This document shows, one piece after another, positions 49,336-61,697 of a stretch of 64,000 nt of DNA; the first letter of the stretch is position 1; each line of letters starts with the position of its first letter. The notes below the pieces were generated by a model, which was not told the origin of the DNA, made no database searches, and worked only from the letters and a program-made list of their open reading frames with translations. The stretch is taken from the NCBI RefSeq assembly GCF_030867095.1, contig NC_081835.1, positions 16,004,501 through 16,068,500 of the forward strand. The letters run 5' to 3'. A program made the translations under genes and the position numbers. This DNA is from Alligator mississippiensis. Taxonomy: Eukaryota > Chordata > Crocodylia > Alligatoridae.

Positions 49336-50024
49336 GAATACACAACAAATAAGTGATGTGTTCAGATATTATAGTAATAGGGGCCTTGTAAATGCATACG
49401 AGGGACAGTTCAGTCAAAACACCACTGCCTGCATGCTGCATGATGTCCTATTTTATATACTGGTATATTTACTGATATAAGCAGTATAACTTGGAGCACG
49501 ATGGATATCAGTAACACTGTACAAAAATGCCATGCATTATGATGGACAGTGCTTTTTTCAGAGGGTTTTTTTGGGTTGGTTTTGTATTTGTTCATTTCAG
49601 AGGCTTCCTATTGCAGAGACAAGTGGTGTCCCGCTCTGGCTCTCATAAACTCATTGTGGGGGGGAAGCAGTTGTTATTTAAGTTAGAGGTGAGAGGTTGC
49701 CTAGAAGTTGTGCTTACGGTGAGGCTGTAGCTGTTTGTTCGTCTTTGATGAAAGCGAGAAGCTGATGCAGGACATGGGGACCTGGTGCACAATTTGAATG
49801 GTGGAAGAAATCTGGATGGTCCTGTAGATGCCATGTAACACTGGGGTTAAGCAAAACATATGCTTAGAAAGTTAAAACTGGCTTTCAGATGAACAAAAAT
49901 AACAATAAAGGGGAAGAAAATAAAATGAAAAAATTGTTGCCAACTTCAGTTACATCACAATTCATGTCTGGCTTTATTCATACATCTGAGGCTGGAAGAA
50001 GAGAGGATAAAGGATCTTGAAGGC

Positions 50025-50205
50025 AAGGCACTGGATTGGGACCCAGGAGATCTAAACACAATTTTCACAGTGCTTCACATGACTCGATCTCTCTTTGCCT
50101 CCATTCTTCCTCTGTAACATGAGGATAATTATACTTCCTTCTCCCACCCTGCAGCTGTCCTGTCTATTTTGAATGTAAGTTCTTCAGGGCAGGCATAGTC
50201 TCTTT
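50025..50205 (+). repeat. MIR-type SINE
   Basis: It has a GACCCAGGAGATCTAAACAC start, CTTTGCCTCCATTCTTCCTC, TGTAACATGAGGATAATTAT and the reptilian-type tail GTAAGTTCTTCAGGGCAGGC. Confidence 0.75.
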
Positions 50206-50209
50206 CCTT

Positions 50210-50378
50210 GTAAGAGGTGGTGGAAACTCCATCCTTGGAGGTTTTTAAGACCTGGCTTGACAAAGCCTTGGCTGGAATAATCTAGTTGGGGATGGTCCTG
50301 CTTTGAGCAGGGGGTTGGACTAGATGTGACCTCCTGAGGTCCTTTCCAGCCCTAATTTTCTATGATTCTATGAAAGTG
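50210..50378 (+). mobile_element. CR1 3' end
   Basis: It contains CTCCATCCTTGGAGGTTTTT, GACCTGGCTTGACAAAGCC, TTGGACTAGATGTGACCTCC and the terminal TTCTATGATTCTATGA tail. Little diverged. It lies in C3orf20 intron 2, downstream of exon 2 start coordinates. Confidence 0.9.
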
Positions 50379-50559
50379 CTTCACATTGAATCCTAATCAT
50401 GTCTGGAACCCTAAGGAATTCTCATATTAATGAACTGGCTATAGCAAGTGGTGCTAAAGCCATGGAAAATCCATTGTAAAATGGTTCATATAGTAAATGT
50501 GGTATTTGGACAATTTTATTGCAACCTTCCAAAACATGGCCACAATTTTCTTTCCCTAC

Positions 50560-50670
50560 CTTTTTTTTTGGGTGTTTGTGCCATTAATTCAGCAGCCTCC
50601 TCCTGATTCCTGGGGCGCAGCAGCTGAGCGGCTTCCAAAAACTTCTTGCTAGTGTCATCAGTGCTATAAC
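50560..50670 (-). CDS. C3orf20: C3orf20 coding exon 2
   Basis: A 111-bp exon (37 codons, phase 1 to 1). The acceptor is TTTGTTTCTCAG and the donor is AAAAG|GTAGGG. It encodes a hydrophilic helix-prone stretch with TSKKFLEAAQLLRPRNQEEA and ends in PKKK. The nine-A run next to the donor is a slippage-prone homopolymer inside coding sequence. I saw no named domain in this exon. Placement rests on splice sites, phase and position between exons 1 and 3. Confidence 0.82.
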
Positions 50671-51237
50671 CTGAGAAACAAACATCCATAGTGAACTAAA
50701 AATGAAACTGCTCTCCCTATTTAGGCCGTCTTCTATCAACAATCAGATTTCTCACTAGGCACAGAAGGTGTTAATATGCTGTCTTCCTGTAGCCTGGGTC
50801 ATGGTGCTCAGCATATCAGACCAGTTTAACTACAGTGTAGAAAGGTATGTGAATTGCTATCTGCTCAAAGGCATTGAAGCATTAGAATACAGAGCTAGAA
50901 AGGGCATCCTGGGCCATCAAGATTGGTCCCCTGTGTTTGCAGGCAATTGTTAAGTGAAGGACTCCCTCAAATCACTTCAACCTCATAATAGCCAAAACAT
51001 CAAGAACACCCTATAACAGGCAAAAGCAAGGGAGTCCAGGGCACCAGTTAGGAATAACTAGTTGAATGAATGACCTGCTGCATAGTGGAATACCAAGAGT
51101 ATTTGTCACAACCAAATCCCAGCACATTAAATGATCACAAGGATTTCCCATCAGGGTTAATGTTCTAACACAGGGATAGGTTTCACTGTGATCTGTGTAA
51201 GAAAAATAATGTAATGCAATCACTTAGGTGTCCTTAC

Positions 51238-51717
51238 GAGAAACGGAATTGATCATCGCCTGCATCTTCAGCTTGAGGAGTTCACTCAGCAGGTGGATGG
51301 ACCTTTGTTGGAACCTGAAGAGTATCTGCTGATTTTCAGCTGAAGGAGATGCATACTTTGGCTCTAGTCTTGCACCTCTGATGGTAGTTCTTTTTGCAAT
51401 GTGGGGCTTGCAGAGAGAGCCAGAGGATAAGTTTCCCAAGGCTGGAGATAAGTGGACAATGGGAAAGAAGTCACCAGTGGCAACTTTCCTGGGGGATGTT
51501 AGTATTAGCTCCTCCCAGGTGAACTCAAAGATGTTTTTGATCCCTCGAGGCACATGAATGCCCATCTTATGGCACGTTGCAAGGAGCTGGATGATTTGGG
51601 CCAGAATTTCTGGAGCTGATGCTTTAACCTCCTCAAACAGTTTGACAGTACTTCTTTTGGCATTCATGTTGGCGATGCAGTCATTTCACTTGTGGCTACT
51701 TTACTTGAAGTGGTAAT
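51238..51717 (-). CDS. C3orf20: C3orf20 coding exon 1 with start codon
   Basis: The 3' splice site is a pyrimidine-rich tract ending CACCCAG, with the exon from 51717. Fifty bases of 5' UTR precede the ATG at 51667-51665. The exon encodes 143 residues plus one base and ends at the donor CTC|GTAAGG (51238/51237). The N-terminus has an amphipathic, probably helical segment (LFEEVKASAPEILAQIIQLL) followed by GIHVPRGIKNIFEFTWEELI, which looks like the N-terminal signature of this family. The last third is basic and Q/L-rich. A second ATG sits 4 bases downstream in another frame, so the first ATG is the sensible start. Read-through past the donor reaches a stop after four codons. Confidence 0.88.
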
Positions 51718-51935
51718 CTGGGTGAACAAACAAAAGAGGATGCAAAAATCTCTTTGCTAATGGACTGGTTCTGTAGTCAGGGTGACCAAAAAAGTGTTTC
51801 ACTGGAATTAACAGGGTTAATGCCAGCGCTGGTTATAATTGAAGTAATAATAATTTACATGAATATAAGATATCAGTTTTTATCCTGGCGGAATGCATTA
51901 CACAGCCTGATGAAATGTAATACTGAAAAACTTAC

Positions 51936-52040
51936 AGGGGTGTAGGTTGTAGCTGGGTTGGTCTAAGGACACAGGCAGACAAGGTTCTTTGGGTAAATCT
52001 GATATCTTTTATTAGACCAACTCAAATAGTTGGAAATTTC
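51936..52040. mobile_element. Single arm of the fold-back repeat, next to C3orf20 exon 1
   Basis: GTGTAGGTTGTAGCTGGGTT, GGTCTAAGGACACAGGCAGA, CAAGGTTCTTTGGGTAAATC and GATATCTTTTATTAGACCAA match the arms at 43.5 kb. It lies about 220 bp upstream of the exon 1 acceptor. Confidence 0.8.
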
Positions 52041-52599
52041 AGTTGAAAGATACTGAAAAGCTTGGCACAGCAGAATGGTTTTAACTACTCCACAGAACAT
52101 TACTTGAATTGCTACTGGATTGGACCGATTTACCCACAGATCACTTCGCCCTCCACTGAAATGCAGCCACCTCTGGGTGGGAACGTGGCATCTGGTTAAC
52201 AGAGCACAGCAGTCCCAGAATGAAGGTTAGGACTGTTTCTTGCTATTTCCCTCCTGCCACTGTTGTGCCTGGTGATTTGCAGGCAAAGTTTTTAAAAGCA
52301 GATGAGTTTACAATCTAAGTTGGACACATCACAAAAAAGAGGTCAGCAGAAAAAATGTGAGGGAGAGTGAAGGTTAAAAGGTGAACAATATTGATTACTA
52401 TTACCTACTTGCCTTGTTCATCTGCATTTTAAAAATTGGTGCACTAAAATTTATGGATAATGAGCAAGATCCTGAGTGACTTCAGTGATTGAAGCTACAC
52501 TGGATTTTATATCTAAATACTAATATGTTTTCCACCCTACAATGTATTAGATCAGGCAACTCAGATTGATTTGCATGGATGCAAGAACAGAATCTAGAG

Positions 52600-52784
52600 C
52601 AGGGGTGGGCAAAATGCAGTGCGCGGGCCAAATGCGGCCCGCCAAACCATTCTATCCAGCCTGTGGGGTCCCTAAAAATTTAGAAAATTAATATTTATCT
52701 GCCCCTGTTGCCTGTCATGTGGCGTTTGATGGCTTGCCAAAACTCAGTAAGCAGCCCTCCACCCAAAATAACTGCCCACCCCTG
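52600..52784. mobile_element. hAT MITE with perfect 8-bp duplication
   Basis: The left end is CAGGGGTGGGCAAAATGC and the right end ACTGCCCACCCCTG, inverted. It is flanked by ATCTAGAG at 52592-52599 and 52785-52792. It is 185 bp long, with GGCCAAATGCGGCCCGCC inside. A clean young-looking insertion. Confidence 0.93.
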
Positions 52785-53337
52785 ATCTAGAGCAATGTCT
52801 GAGTTGACAAGGACAAGAGAAGGAATGAGAAAATTGTCTGCAACAGAAACAGTGAAGGGCATCATTCCTTGAATATGGCTCAGTGGCAGAAACAGGTCTG
52901 AGAGCCTGCCAGACTGCTACGCTTGTTTTAAACTTATAGATCACTTATCAAGAATTTGGCAAACTATGTATGAGGCTACAACACCTTCTCCACAAAATTC
53001 TTCATAAAATTGATCGTGTGCATGGGTGTTTATTGACTGACTTTCAAGAACCTAAAACCATGTTTTTTATAAGGCTTAGCTGATGAAAAGGTCAAAGAAC
53101 TTTAATTTATTATTGAATGGCTCAAGGTAGCTGGCTGTTACAAGGCACATGCAGGAATTAATTGCAGAGCTGGCAAGAGAACAGAAGGGTCCTGTCTGCT
53201 GTCTAAACCGCTCTCCTCTCAAGGGAGTGAAGATGTTTAATATTATCCGAAGTCAGCGGTACCTGTTACTTTTACTCTGCAGACACGGACCCAAATGTAG
53301 TTCTAGGCCCCAGTGTGAAACAGAAATTATGTTTGAT

Positions 53338-53475
53338 TCATAGATTGTTAGGGGCTGGAAGGGATCTTGTAGATCATTGGATCCAGTCCCCCAGCACTAG
53401 GCAGGAAAAGACAACTGACCCCAGTGAGGGGACTGTCCAGTCTCCTTTTGAAGATTTCTGGGGTAGGTGACTGTT
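53338..53475 (-). mobile_element. CR1 3' end fragment
   Basis: TTCATAGATTGTTAGGGGCT, GGAAGGGATCTTGTAGATCA and CCAGTCTCCTTTTGAAGATT are the reverse of the CR1 3' UTR. Confidence 0.85.
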
Positions 53476-54250
53476 AGGGCTGTGTGAGGCTTCGGACCGT
53501 GCTTCGGCATCCGAAGCAGCATGTCTGGATTGAAGCACCAGCTTCGTTAGGCTTTCCAAAGCAGTTTGGAGCTTCCGAAGCGCTTTGGAGCCGCTTCGGA
53601 GATCCGGCCATAGGGTATAATGGGGAATCAGTGAAATATCTAGAACTTTTGGTTTTTTTGTCTGATTTGGATTAAACTTCCGGGGTGGTAGTCTCTGCTG
53701 AGAGCATGAAGCCTGCCAAGTTTCAAGAAGATCGGTCCAGGGGTTCAGGGGGAACTGCACCCCAGATTCTTGAAAGAAAACTTGTGTCACGTCTATGTGT
53801 TACAACACAGAGGGGTCAAAACTGCAGGGGTGGTAGCCCCTGATGAGACCACAAAGCCTGCCAAGTTTCAAGATCGGTGCAGGGGTTTGGGGGAACTGTA
53901 CCTCAAGCTGCTGACAGGCAAAACTCGTGACATAGATGACCCTGTGTGTGTTAAGGTGCAGCGGGCCGAAAACTGCAGGGGTGGTGGCCCCTGCTGAGGC
54001 CACGAAGCCTGCCAAGTTTCAAGGAGATCGGTGCAGGGGTTTGGGGGAAACTGCACCTCAAGCTGCAGACAAGCAAAACTCATGACATGGGTGACATTGT
54101 GTGCGCTAAGACGCAGCGGGGTGACAGCTGCAGGGATGGTGGCCCCTGCTGAGGCCATGAAGCCAGCCAGCTGTCAAGGAGATCGGTGCACGGGTTCTGG
54201 GGCCCCTGCACCTCTAGCTGCTGACAGACAAAACTCGTGTCACTGATAAT
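53476..54250. mobile_element. hAT-family element with internal minisatellite
   Basis: The left terminus TAGGGCTGTGTGAGGCTTCG (from 53476) matches the hAT MITE family at 37.9 kb. CCGAAGC/GCTTCGG words follow, then a minisatellite. No matching right terminus was found, so the right end is probably lost. Confidence 0.65.
53690..54240 (+). repeat. Minisatellite, four units of 135-155 bp
   Basis: Units begin near GGGGTGGT at 53692, 53827, 53978 and 54133. Each contains GCCTGCCAAGTTTCAAG, GATCGGTGCAGGGGTT and GACAGGCAAAACTCGTGAC, more or less diverged. Frames of 60-100 codons across it are by-products of the repetition. Confidence 0.9.
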
Positions 54251-54600
54251 GGCATATTCTTAAACACAGCACAAAAGCGTGTATGCATTGACCAACGGTT
54301 TCTAGGTCTGAGCACCAAGCTCTTAGGAGATGGCATTAAACAGGGAGGGAAGCAGAAAATCTTCCCAGAAATGGGCAGGCTGTGACCGAGGGGAATGTGA
54401 CCTTGGCAGCCTGGAAACATACTATTGTTTCCCTGGGACTTACTAAATGAAAAGAATGAGAGGGCTGATCACAATGAAGCTGACTTTAGATGGTGGGAAT
54501 GAAGGGGAGGAAAAGGGAAGCTGAGACTTGAGCAATTTCTGTGCAAGTCATTTTAGGCAAAGTCCCTGCTTTGTGAGAACTTTAGATACCTTTAGACAAC

Positions 54601-54614
54601 CCCCCCCCCAAAAA

Positions 54615-54656
<42 letters not shown>
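54601..54656 (+). repeat. C-run and (CAAAA)n microsatellite
   Basis: A nine-C run, then eight A, then about seven CAAAA/CAAAAA units. Confidence 0.85.
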
Positions 54657-54744
54657 GACAAGAAAGGAGTGACAAGGGTAGGAGACCAACTGGCCTGCAA
54701 TTTGAGTTGGTTTAGGCAGGGAGAAGGAAACTGCGATCCTTAAA

Positions 54745-54850
54745 AGTTTAATTCTAGTTGTGCCACTGACTAAACGTGGCTCCTTGGCAGGCGATATAGT
54801 CTCACTGGGCCTCTTTTAAAACAGGTATAGCTGTGTTAAAGGATCATGAA
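54745..54850 (+). repeat. MIR-type SINE
   Basis: TTGTGCCACTGACTAAACGT, CACTGGGCCTCTTTTAAAAC and the following bases follow the MIR consensus with gaps. Confidence 0.6.
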
Positions 54851-56492
54851 GGAATGAAGCTGCAGTGCAAAGTCAGAGGCAAATATAAATATGTTTAAAG
54901 GGAGTAGAAGTCAATGTAATTTACAGATCTCTGTTCCCTACCAAGGGACGTTCAACCACTTAGTGTACTTAGATTCAGACTCCACCACAGACACCACCTT
55001 TAAATTGAAGCAACTGCCTGTTAAAGATATGTCTATGCGGCAAATAAAGGTGTGACCAGTGCACAGACAGCCAGATCACCCTCCCTTTGGCTTAGGCTAG
55101 TGAGCTCTGCTAACAATAGCAATTTAGACTTCAGAAAGGGCTGCACAAGGTGCAGGGATGCTGGGTTTGCACTCTGACCTGCTGTCCTGTGCTGAAGTCC
55201 AGGCTGCCACATCATCACTGCAAGCGTTGCCTGTGCTAGCCAGCAGAGATGTTCACCTGGAGCGCAAATGTAGCTTCTTTTTTCAACAAAGCAGATGTGC
55301 CTTGAAGGAATGACTTAATTCAGTTGAGCCTCTCAAGTTCAGCCCTACGCTTGTACTCAAGACATTAGCCTGAGCTTAAACTCCTTTCCCTCTTCTGCGG
55401 CTTTCAACAGCAGTAGCCAACACCAGCTAAGAACGTACTGTTTTTTCAGTTTAGACACATTGAGTGAACTTGAGGTGGCTTATGAAAGGGAACAGAAATT
55501 ATTGTAAAAAGAGCAGTTAAAAGACTAGAAGAACATATAATCTACCCTACTTATTACCTTACCTCTTCTTAAGTCCATCTGTATGTAATGTATCCTAATT
55601 TAAATTCCCTTTCACTCTTTTACACATTAGTAAAAAAGAAAACTCTACACGAATCCAATTGTGAGTCTGTTACAAGACAAGAGAACCTAAATGACACCCT
55701 TTTAACGTACAGGCCTGGGACAGAGTGGGTGGGCTGAAGAATCCTGCTGTTCTTCATGTCAGTTATGAGGCAGAATGGATTAAAAAAATCAAAGTTTGAT
55801 TATACATTTTTACATAAAGCCTTCTAACAAAATGGAGGATTCTGATTCAAAACCACAGCTCAATATCACTATTAAACTAAAATCACATCTCTGCAAGACT
55901 ATCCAGCAATCAGAAGCCCACAGGGTGTGGGAAGTTTAATGTCAATGACTGAAATGGCCTGCAAAATAGAAGTGAATGCAGTACAAAGGAAAATTGCTCA
56001 GAGGAAATAATTTGAGCAGGGAATTCAAATTGAGCTCAAAGTTTGGAGCAATTTGTCTTCTCTTTGGCAGGAGTGGAGTGAGGCTAAGGACTCACTTCAT
56101 ATCAAATGAAATCTTTGCTTTTATTCTAAACAACAACTTTTCCTGAGTTACAGAGCCTTTGAAGGGAAGCATTGTTGCATGCACTAAGGGAGATGGGAGA
56201 ACTAGGTGGGGTGGGTTGTTTGCTCTTCCACACACTTGCTGAGAAGTCTGGAGTAAAATAATCTGTGCCTCGATTTCCATGAAGTGGGAATAGTAATACT
56301 TTCTTACCTCAGGATGATCCTGTAATGTTTAAATCACTGAACATTGAATAGTCACTGAGATCCTAGGCTGAAAAGGATTACACATGCAAGGGCATATTAT
56401 TTAGAAAGATGCCAACAACTGTCTAGAGGAACTGTTTCACCTACTAAAGTGGAATTACTTCTGGGGTGAAATCCAACAGCTATGATATACAG

Positions 56493-56640
56493 AATCATAG
56501 AAAATTAGAGTTGGAAGGAACCCCGGGTACCATCTCTTTGGGTAGCCTGTTCCTATGCTTTACTGCCTTTCTAGTGAGAGTTCTTCCTAATATCTAACCT
56601 ACATTTCCCTCTCTAACTAAACTTCCCTTGCATATTTAAC
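56493..56640 (-). mobile_element. CR1 3' end fragment, bird-like subtype
   Basis: AATCATAGAAAATTAGAGTT, GGAAGGAACCCCGGGT, GTAGCCTGTTCCTATGCTTT and TTCTTCCTAATATCTAACCT follow the classic CR1 3' UTR in reverse. Confidence 0.8.
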
Positions 56641-56850
56641 ATGACTACATGCTGATTTAGGACATAGCATTAATACTAGTATAGAGTTTAATCTACCTAG
56701 ATGGACAGCCACAAGGCAATTGCAGATGGAATATGAGTAAGATTTTGTGATTAACAGACCCAAATGAACTACACTTGGTTACCGAAGACTGAAGCCAGCC
56801 TTGGAGACACTTGGAGACTCCTGTACTGAAAGGCAGCTGGCCGAGATCAG

Positions 56851-57036
56851 TGCGAGCTAACCTTTTTGGCAGACATGCTACAAATTAGCCACACATCCTC
56901 TTGCCCTGCCTGATTTGCTGTTCTGCTTTCTAATCCTTGTCCTAACTGCCACTGTCTTGTCTGCCCCCTCCATGGTCTGCCAAGTGCCTATGCCATTTGT
57001 GGCACTCATGCCACAGGTTAGCCACTCCCGGCCTTG
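56851..57036. mobile_element. hAT-like MITE, relative of the 37.0-kb copy
   Basis: GAGCTAACCTTTTTGGCAGA and the inverse CATGCCACAGGTTAGCC mark its ends. It is diverged, with no clear target duplication. Confidence 0.5.
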
Positions 57037-58087
57037 ATGACATAATCCCCTCATTACTGTACTTAAATAACTACTACAATTTCAAAACACAATGCATTTC
57101 ACCACTTTGTAGCTACTATATCTTTATATTGGCCCCAGATATATTATCACATTATATTCTATAAAGGATTACTCAAACTGATGTTTGGAGTAGCTAGGTG
57201 CCTAAAATGTACTGACATTCAGTAGGATTCTGGCATTTAACTCTAAGATCCTTTATTAAGAAAGGGGTTTTTACCTTAATTGAATAAGATGGATACAGCT
57301 GATTAGGAAGAGTTTACAGGCACGTAACACTTCAGATGAAGGAAAAATCAACTCATGACCTTGTGTATACAAGTCCAATATCAAAATATTTAAGACATGC
57401 AGATAAGGAAATTGGCACAGGGCCCCTAAACATATTTGTTGGTTGTAATTTTGTTTTTAACTCAACTATTTAAATGACTTAATATTTTCCAATGTGGGGG
57501 TTTTCCTCACATAGCTATAACAGTTATTATTTGTTATGAGCTATCAGAAAAAAAAGGAGCATTGGTTTCAAAACCACTTCCTAATTACAAAAGACCTAGG
57601 CTGGAAAACTCAGAAGATGGTAGTTAGTTAATGAAGACCAGATATATTTTATTTTTCACTGCCTTAATTTTTTAAGACAAAAAATACCTTCAAAATGGGC
57701 ATCCTTAAACGGTTGGAGATTTTTTTGTAGTTACATCAAACTAGACTTCTTACCTGATCACTAAAGGTGCTTAACACCTACATCTTTCCATGCACCCTCC
57801 CCTTGATTAAAATAAAAACACCAAAAGATCACCAAGGCAGAAGTGTTGCTACTATGTTGGACAAGTTGTCAAAGAGAGCAAGACTTGCTACAAATTCTAC
57901 ATTCTGACACCAACATACACGTCACAATAGGTCAGAACCCGACAGTATGACCATTTGGTAAAGAGAAGTGTGTGTTTGAGTCTTAGAACAGCTTGGATCT
58001 AAAATCTTACAGATGAAGTTTGCATACTGTAATTTTATGCTCTAATTCAGCTGTTCCCAAACATTACAGAAGGGTGCAACAACATGG

Positions 58088-58250
58088 TTTAGTGGCCTTA
58101 ATATGGGTCTAGGAACCAGAAACTCCTGTGTTCTAAGCTTGCCTGTGCTAGCAGCAATTCCTTATGTAGGCTTGGCCAAGTTACTTCACCTCTGTCTCCC
58201 TCCCCATAAAAATGAGGATGGTAATAGTTTCCTATATCAAAAAAGCTTAT
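58088..58250 (+). repeat. MIR-type SINE
   Basis: GGAACCAGAAACTCCTGTGT, TTGGCCAAGTTACTTCACCT, CTGTCTCCCTCCCCATAAAA and ATGAGGATGGTAATAG in MIR order. Confidence 0.8.
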
Positions 58251-58769
58251 TAGCTATATTTCAAAGGTTTACATTTAAATCATAAACAGATGACAACAGT
58301 GATTTTCATCTCTCACATTTCCTTCCAAGAGCAAAAGGAATCAACCAATCTGATCTTATTAAACTAGAGCAACAACAGCTTTTTCCCAACTGTGAAACTT
58401 AGAGAGAGCTTGGCAAAGAATCTCTGATCAAGCACTTATTATTTCAATGGATTCCCTGGCCCGTGTTTCAGATAACATTTCAAAAGGTATTCCAACAATA
58501 TGGCCAGGCTAGGAACCAGTTTTGCATCCCCCCAAAATTGAAACCATTTGTTTATAACTGGATTTTAGGTTATTCTAGGAGCACTGTATTGAATGTCATT
58601 GTACAGCTGGTGATTTTCTATAAGAACTCAGACATGCCATAGTACCTAAAAACTGAGATTTCCCTTGAGTCTGAAGGCACTCCAATGAAATGTCCCTACC
58701 CTCAGCTGTTGAAGGTTCAAAGCTGGGTTTCAACAACTTGTGTTTTCAATGACTGCAGCTACTGTCATA

Positions 58770-59755
58770 AAATATAGATTCACAGATTTCACGTGATCCC
58801 AGCAAGAAAAATATCTAGATGTTTTTTGAAAGAGTCCAGAGTAGGTGCTTACTTCTGGAGGGAGTCTGCTCCAGACCCTGGGCACACACACCATAAAGAA
58901 CTTTTTTCTTATGTCTAGTCTAAATTGGCCTTCCTGGAGTTTGTGGCTGTTAGACCTCATTATCCCTTGGGGAGCTCTAATGAACAGCTGTTCTCCCAGG
59001 TCCTGATGTACCCCTCTCATATATTTGCAGGCTCCTACCAAGTACCCCTTGAGCCTTCTCTTTTCCAGACTGAAGAATCCCAGATCCCTCAGCCTCTCCT
59101 TGTACAGCCTGCCCTCCAGGCCTAGGATCATACAAGTGGCTCTTCTCTGGACTCTCAAGCTTTTTCACATCCCTCCTGAAGTGGGGCAGCCCAAAACTGG
59201 ATGCAGTACTCCAGCTGCTTTATTGTGGCCATGTAAAGCAAGAGGATGACATTGCTGGTTTTGCTGGAGATGCATCGGTAGATGCACACCAGTTTGGTTT
59301 GCTTTGCCAGCTACAGCATCGTATTGGTGACTTGCATTCATTTGGTAGTCAGACAGGACCCCAAAGTCTTTTTCGGTGGTGATGCTAGCACTGCCGACCC
59401 TGTATGTTAAGAGTTCTTCCTACCGAAGTGCAGCGCTGTACACTTCTCTACATTGAAGGCCATCAGGTTTTGGTCAGCTCATCTTGAGAGCATGTCCAAG
59501 TTGGCCTGTATCCCCAGTCTGTCCTGCAGTGTGACCACGCACCCCGATAATTTGGTGTCATCTGCAAACTTTGCCAGTTGGCATCTGACTCCTGACTCCA
59601 GATTGTTAATGAAGATGTTAAAGAGTACTGGCCTGAGTACTGAGCCCTGAGGGACTCCACTGGTCACCCTGCACCACACTGATTTGCTCCCATCAACTAG
59701 TACTCTTTGGGTGGATCCAAAGACCTTGAACCACTGGTTTATGTTGCATTTGGGT
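58770..59755 (-). mobile_element. CR1 LINE fragment (reverse transcriptase end and 3' UTR)
   Basis: Minus-strand reading: STQRVLVDGSKSVW, VTSGVPQGSVLRPVLFNIFI, LAKFADDTKLSG, then after a gap RVQRRATCMILGLEGRLYKE and RLRDLGFFSLEKRRLKGYLV. The FADD box is intact, but frames are broken and the 5' two thirds are missing. Confidence 0.9.
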
Positions 59756-60993
59756 GAATGAAGTACAGAGGGTGTCAGATATCTCACCAATGCTTTGGAG
59801 AAACATACAAGTAACTTCACTGCTACTAGAAACAAAACTGAATATTAAGTGCCCATACATTGGGCTCTTACTGGAAAAGATGCAAGTATTAGACTGCCAT
59901 CTGGTGGGAATAATCTTGACTCATTTATCAGAGACCGTGCAGAGGAAATATCCAGTTTTGTGTTGTTGCCGACAATGACTATATTAAATGAGTTTTTTAG
60001 ATCAGTAAGAACAGTCAGACAGAGCATTTTTCTCTTGCTTTATGATAAGTGAACTGGCTAAATGATGTGAGATTTTTAATAAAACAGGCATAGTCATACC
60101 ATTTTGTTTTGATACTTAAGATGACCTTTTCTGTAAAAGTTTGAGGACAGATGCAAGAGCTCAAACAATTTGTTATGTTGGAGAAGTTTTTGCTACAAAA
60201 TCACTTGCATTCCAAATAACTCAAAAGATGGAAAGCTAAACTGTGCACAATATAGATTTTCCTGCTTTTGCACTTTTTCACAAATGCTGAATCTTTTTTT
60301 TAACAGGTACATAAAACTAAAGTTTTTTCAGAGCTCTATACTCCACAAATAACTTTTATAGAAAATCTAGACTTCTAAATGACTATGCTCAGGGTTAGTG
60401 CTTCTAGGGGTTGAGAGAAAAATTTAACACAGTAAACAGATTGAATCTGGGAACAGAATGTCTTCCACACACTGCCACACCTGCTGAATGACCTTGCACA
60501 AGTCAGTTTAGTCCTCTGTGCTGCTTACCAACCTCCCAAAACACTCCAAAATCCTAGGATGCTGCATGATCTTAAAAGAACAAAATATCAGCAGCTCTTC
60601 ATGCACACTTTTGTGGCTTCTACAGAGCTTATTATTTTGATACCGAATTTAGTTTGCCATTTTGACCTACCCATATAAATATTATCAATCTGGAAGAGTC
60701 ATACACAGATTATATCCCAACTGCTTTTTTTAAATCAGAGCTTAAATTTTCTAAATAACAAATCCATGCCCCCTGCTGTCTAGCTATTTGGAGCATAGTA
60801 CTGTAATTTGTACCTTCATTCTGCAAGTATGACAGTAGGGTAGCATATAAAAGTAATGCCACCCTGTTAGTAAGTGGGTTGAAGTAATGACACAAATGCA
60901 CCTAACAAGAAAAATGGTACTTTGCAAACTGTCACATCTAAGCCATCATCATGTCGTACTTGGTCCAACCTTCTTGTAAATATGTAGGCATTA

Positions 60994-60999
60994 TTTATT
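60994..60999 (-). promoter_or_regulatory. Candidate CCDC174 polyadenylation signal AATAAA
   Basis: The first minus-strand AATAAA after the CCDC174 stop codon, implying a 3' UTR of about 0.7 kb. No transcript evidence is available; other hexamers further down are possible. Confidence 0.3.
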
Positions 61000-61697
61000 A
61001 ATTTACACAGTGTCACTCAAACTTTGAATGTTTTATACAATTACAAGATGTAAGCAAATCTTTTGAAAGCAGGAGGCACTATGACAATGTGAACAACTCC
61101 ACATAATTATTTAGGGATGGAGAAGTGAGTACTATCTTACCCAGTGATGTCCAAATATGAAAATAGGTAGATGCATGTTTCTTATAGAAAATATAAAGTT
61201 TAAATTTAATCCCAGAAGTTTTGGCTGACAAATAAAGGTGATCATTTTAACTTTTTTTAAAGTACTTGATCATATCATCACTCAACTTGATTTTCAGTTT
61301 ACATAAGCTCTTCCACCAATGGCCCTTTGAGGAAATAAAATAAAAAATCTCACCAAAAGAATTAAAATTTATCTGGAGAGAATATCATCTCTATTCATGA
61401 TTTTAAAACCAAGACATAAATGTACAGAAATAGCAAAAAACACAAAGAATGATTGTTGTATCAAATAAATACTGCCACCAAACCATGGGTTTTTAATACA
61501 GTTGGAAGTACAGCCCTGAGGAAGCAAATATGTGGCTGTGTGTTGTGACAGTTCTAATAGCCTTGGTTCATATGAGAGATTTCATTATTATGAAAACCAA
61601 TCTCCCCAAGGTCTGGAAAGAACAATAGATGAATGCTTATAACACAATTATATTTCAATTATTTAAGTTAAGATTCTTCCTTATGCTATAAATAAGC

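Larger units (their letters stand above)
51718..60993. other. Intergenic space between CCDC174 and C3orf20
   Basis: It holds the repeats listed separately and, in places, unique AT-rich DNA. It should contain the C3orf20 promoter and non-coding first exon, but I could not place either. No CpG island is evident outside the hAT minisatellite. Confidence 0.4.

Noticed and set aside
53374..54158. Several 60-140 codon frames around 53.4-54.2 kb
   Set aside because: They arise from the tandem minisatellite and CR1 sequence; repeated LLETWQAS-like words only mirror the DNA repeat.
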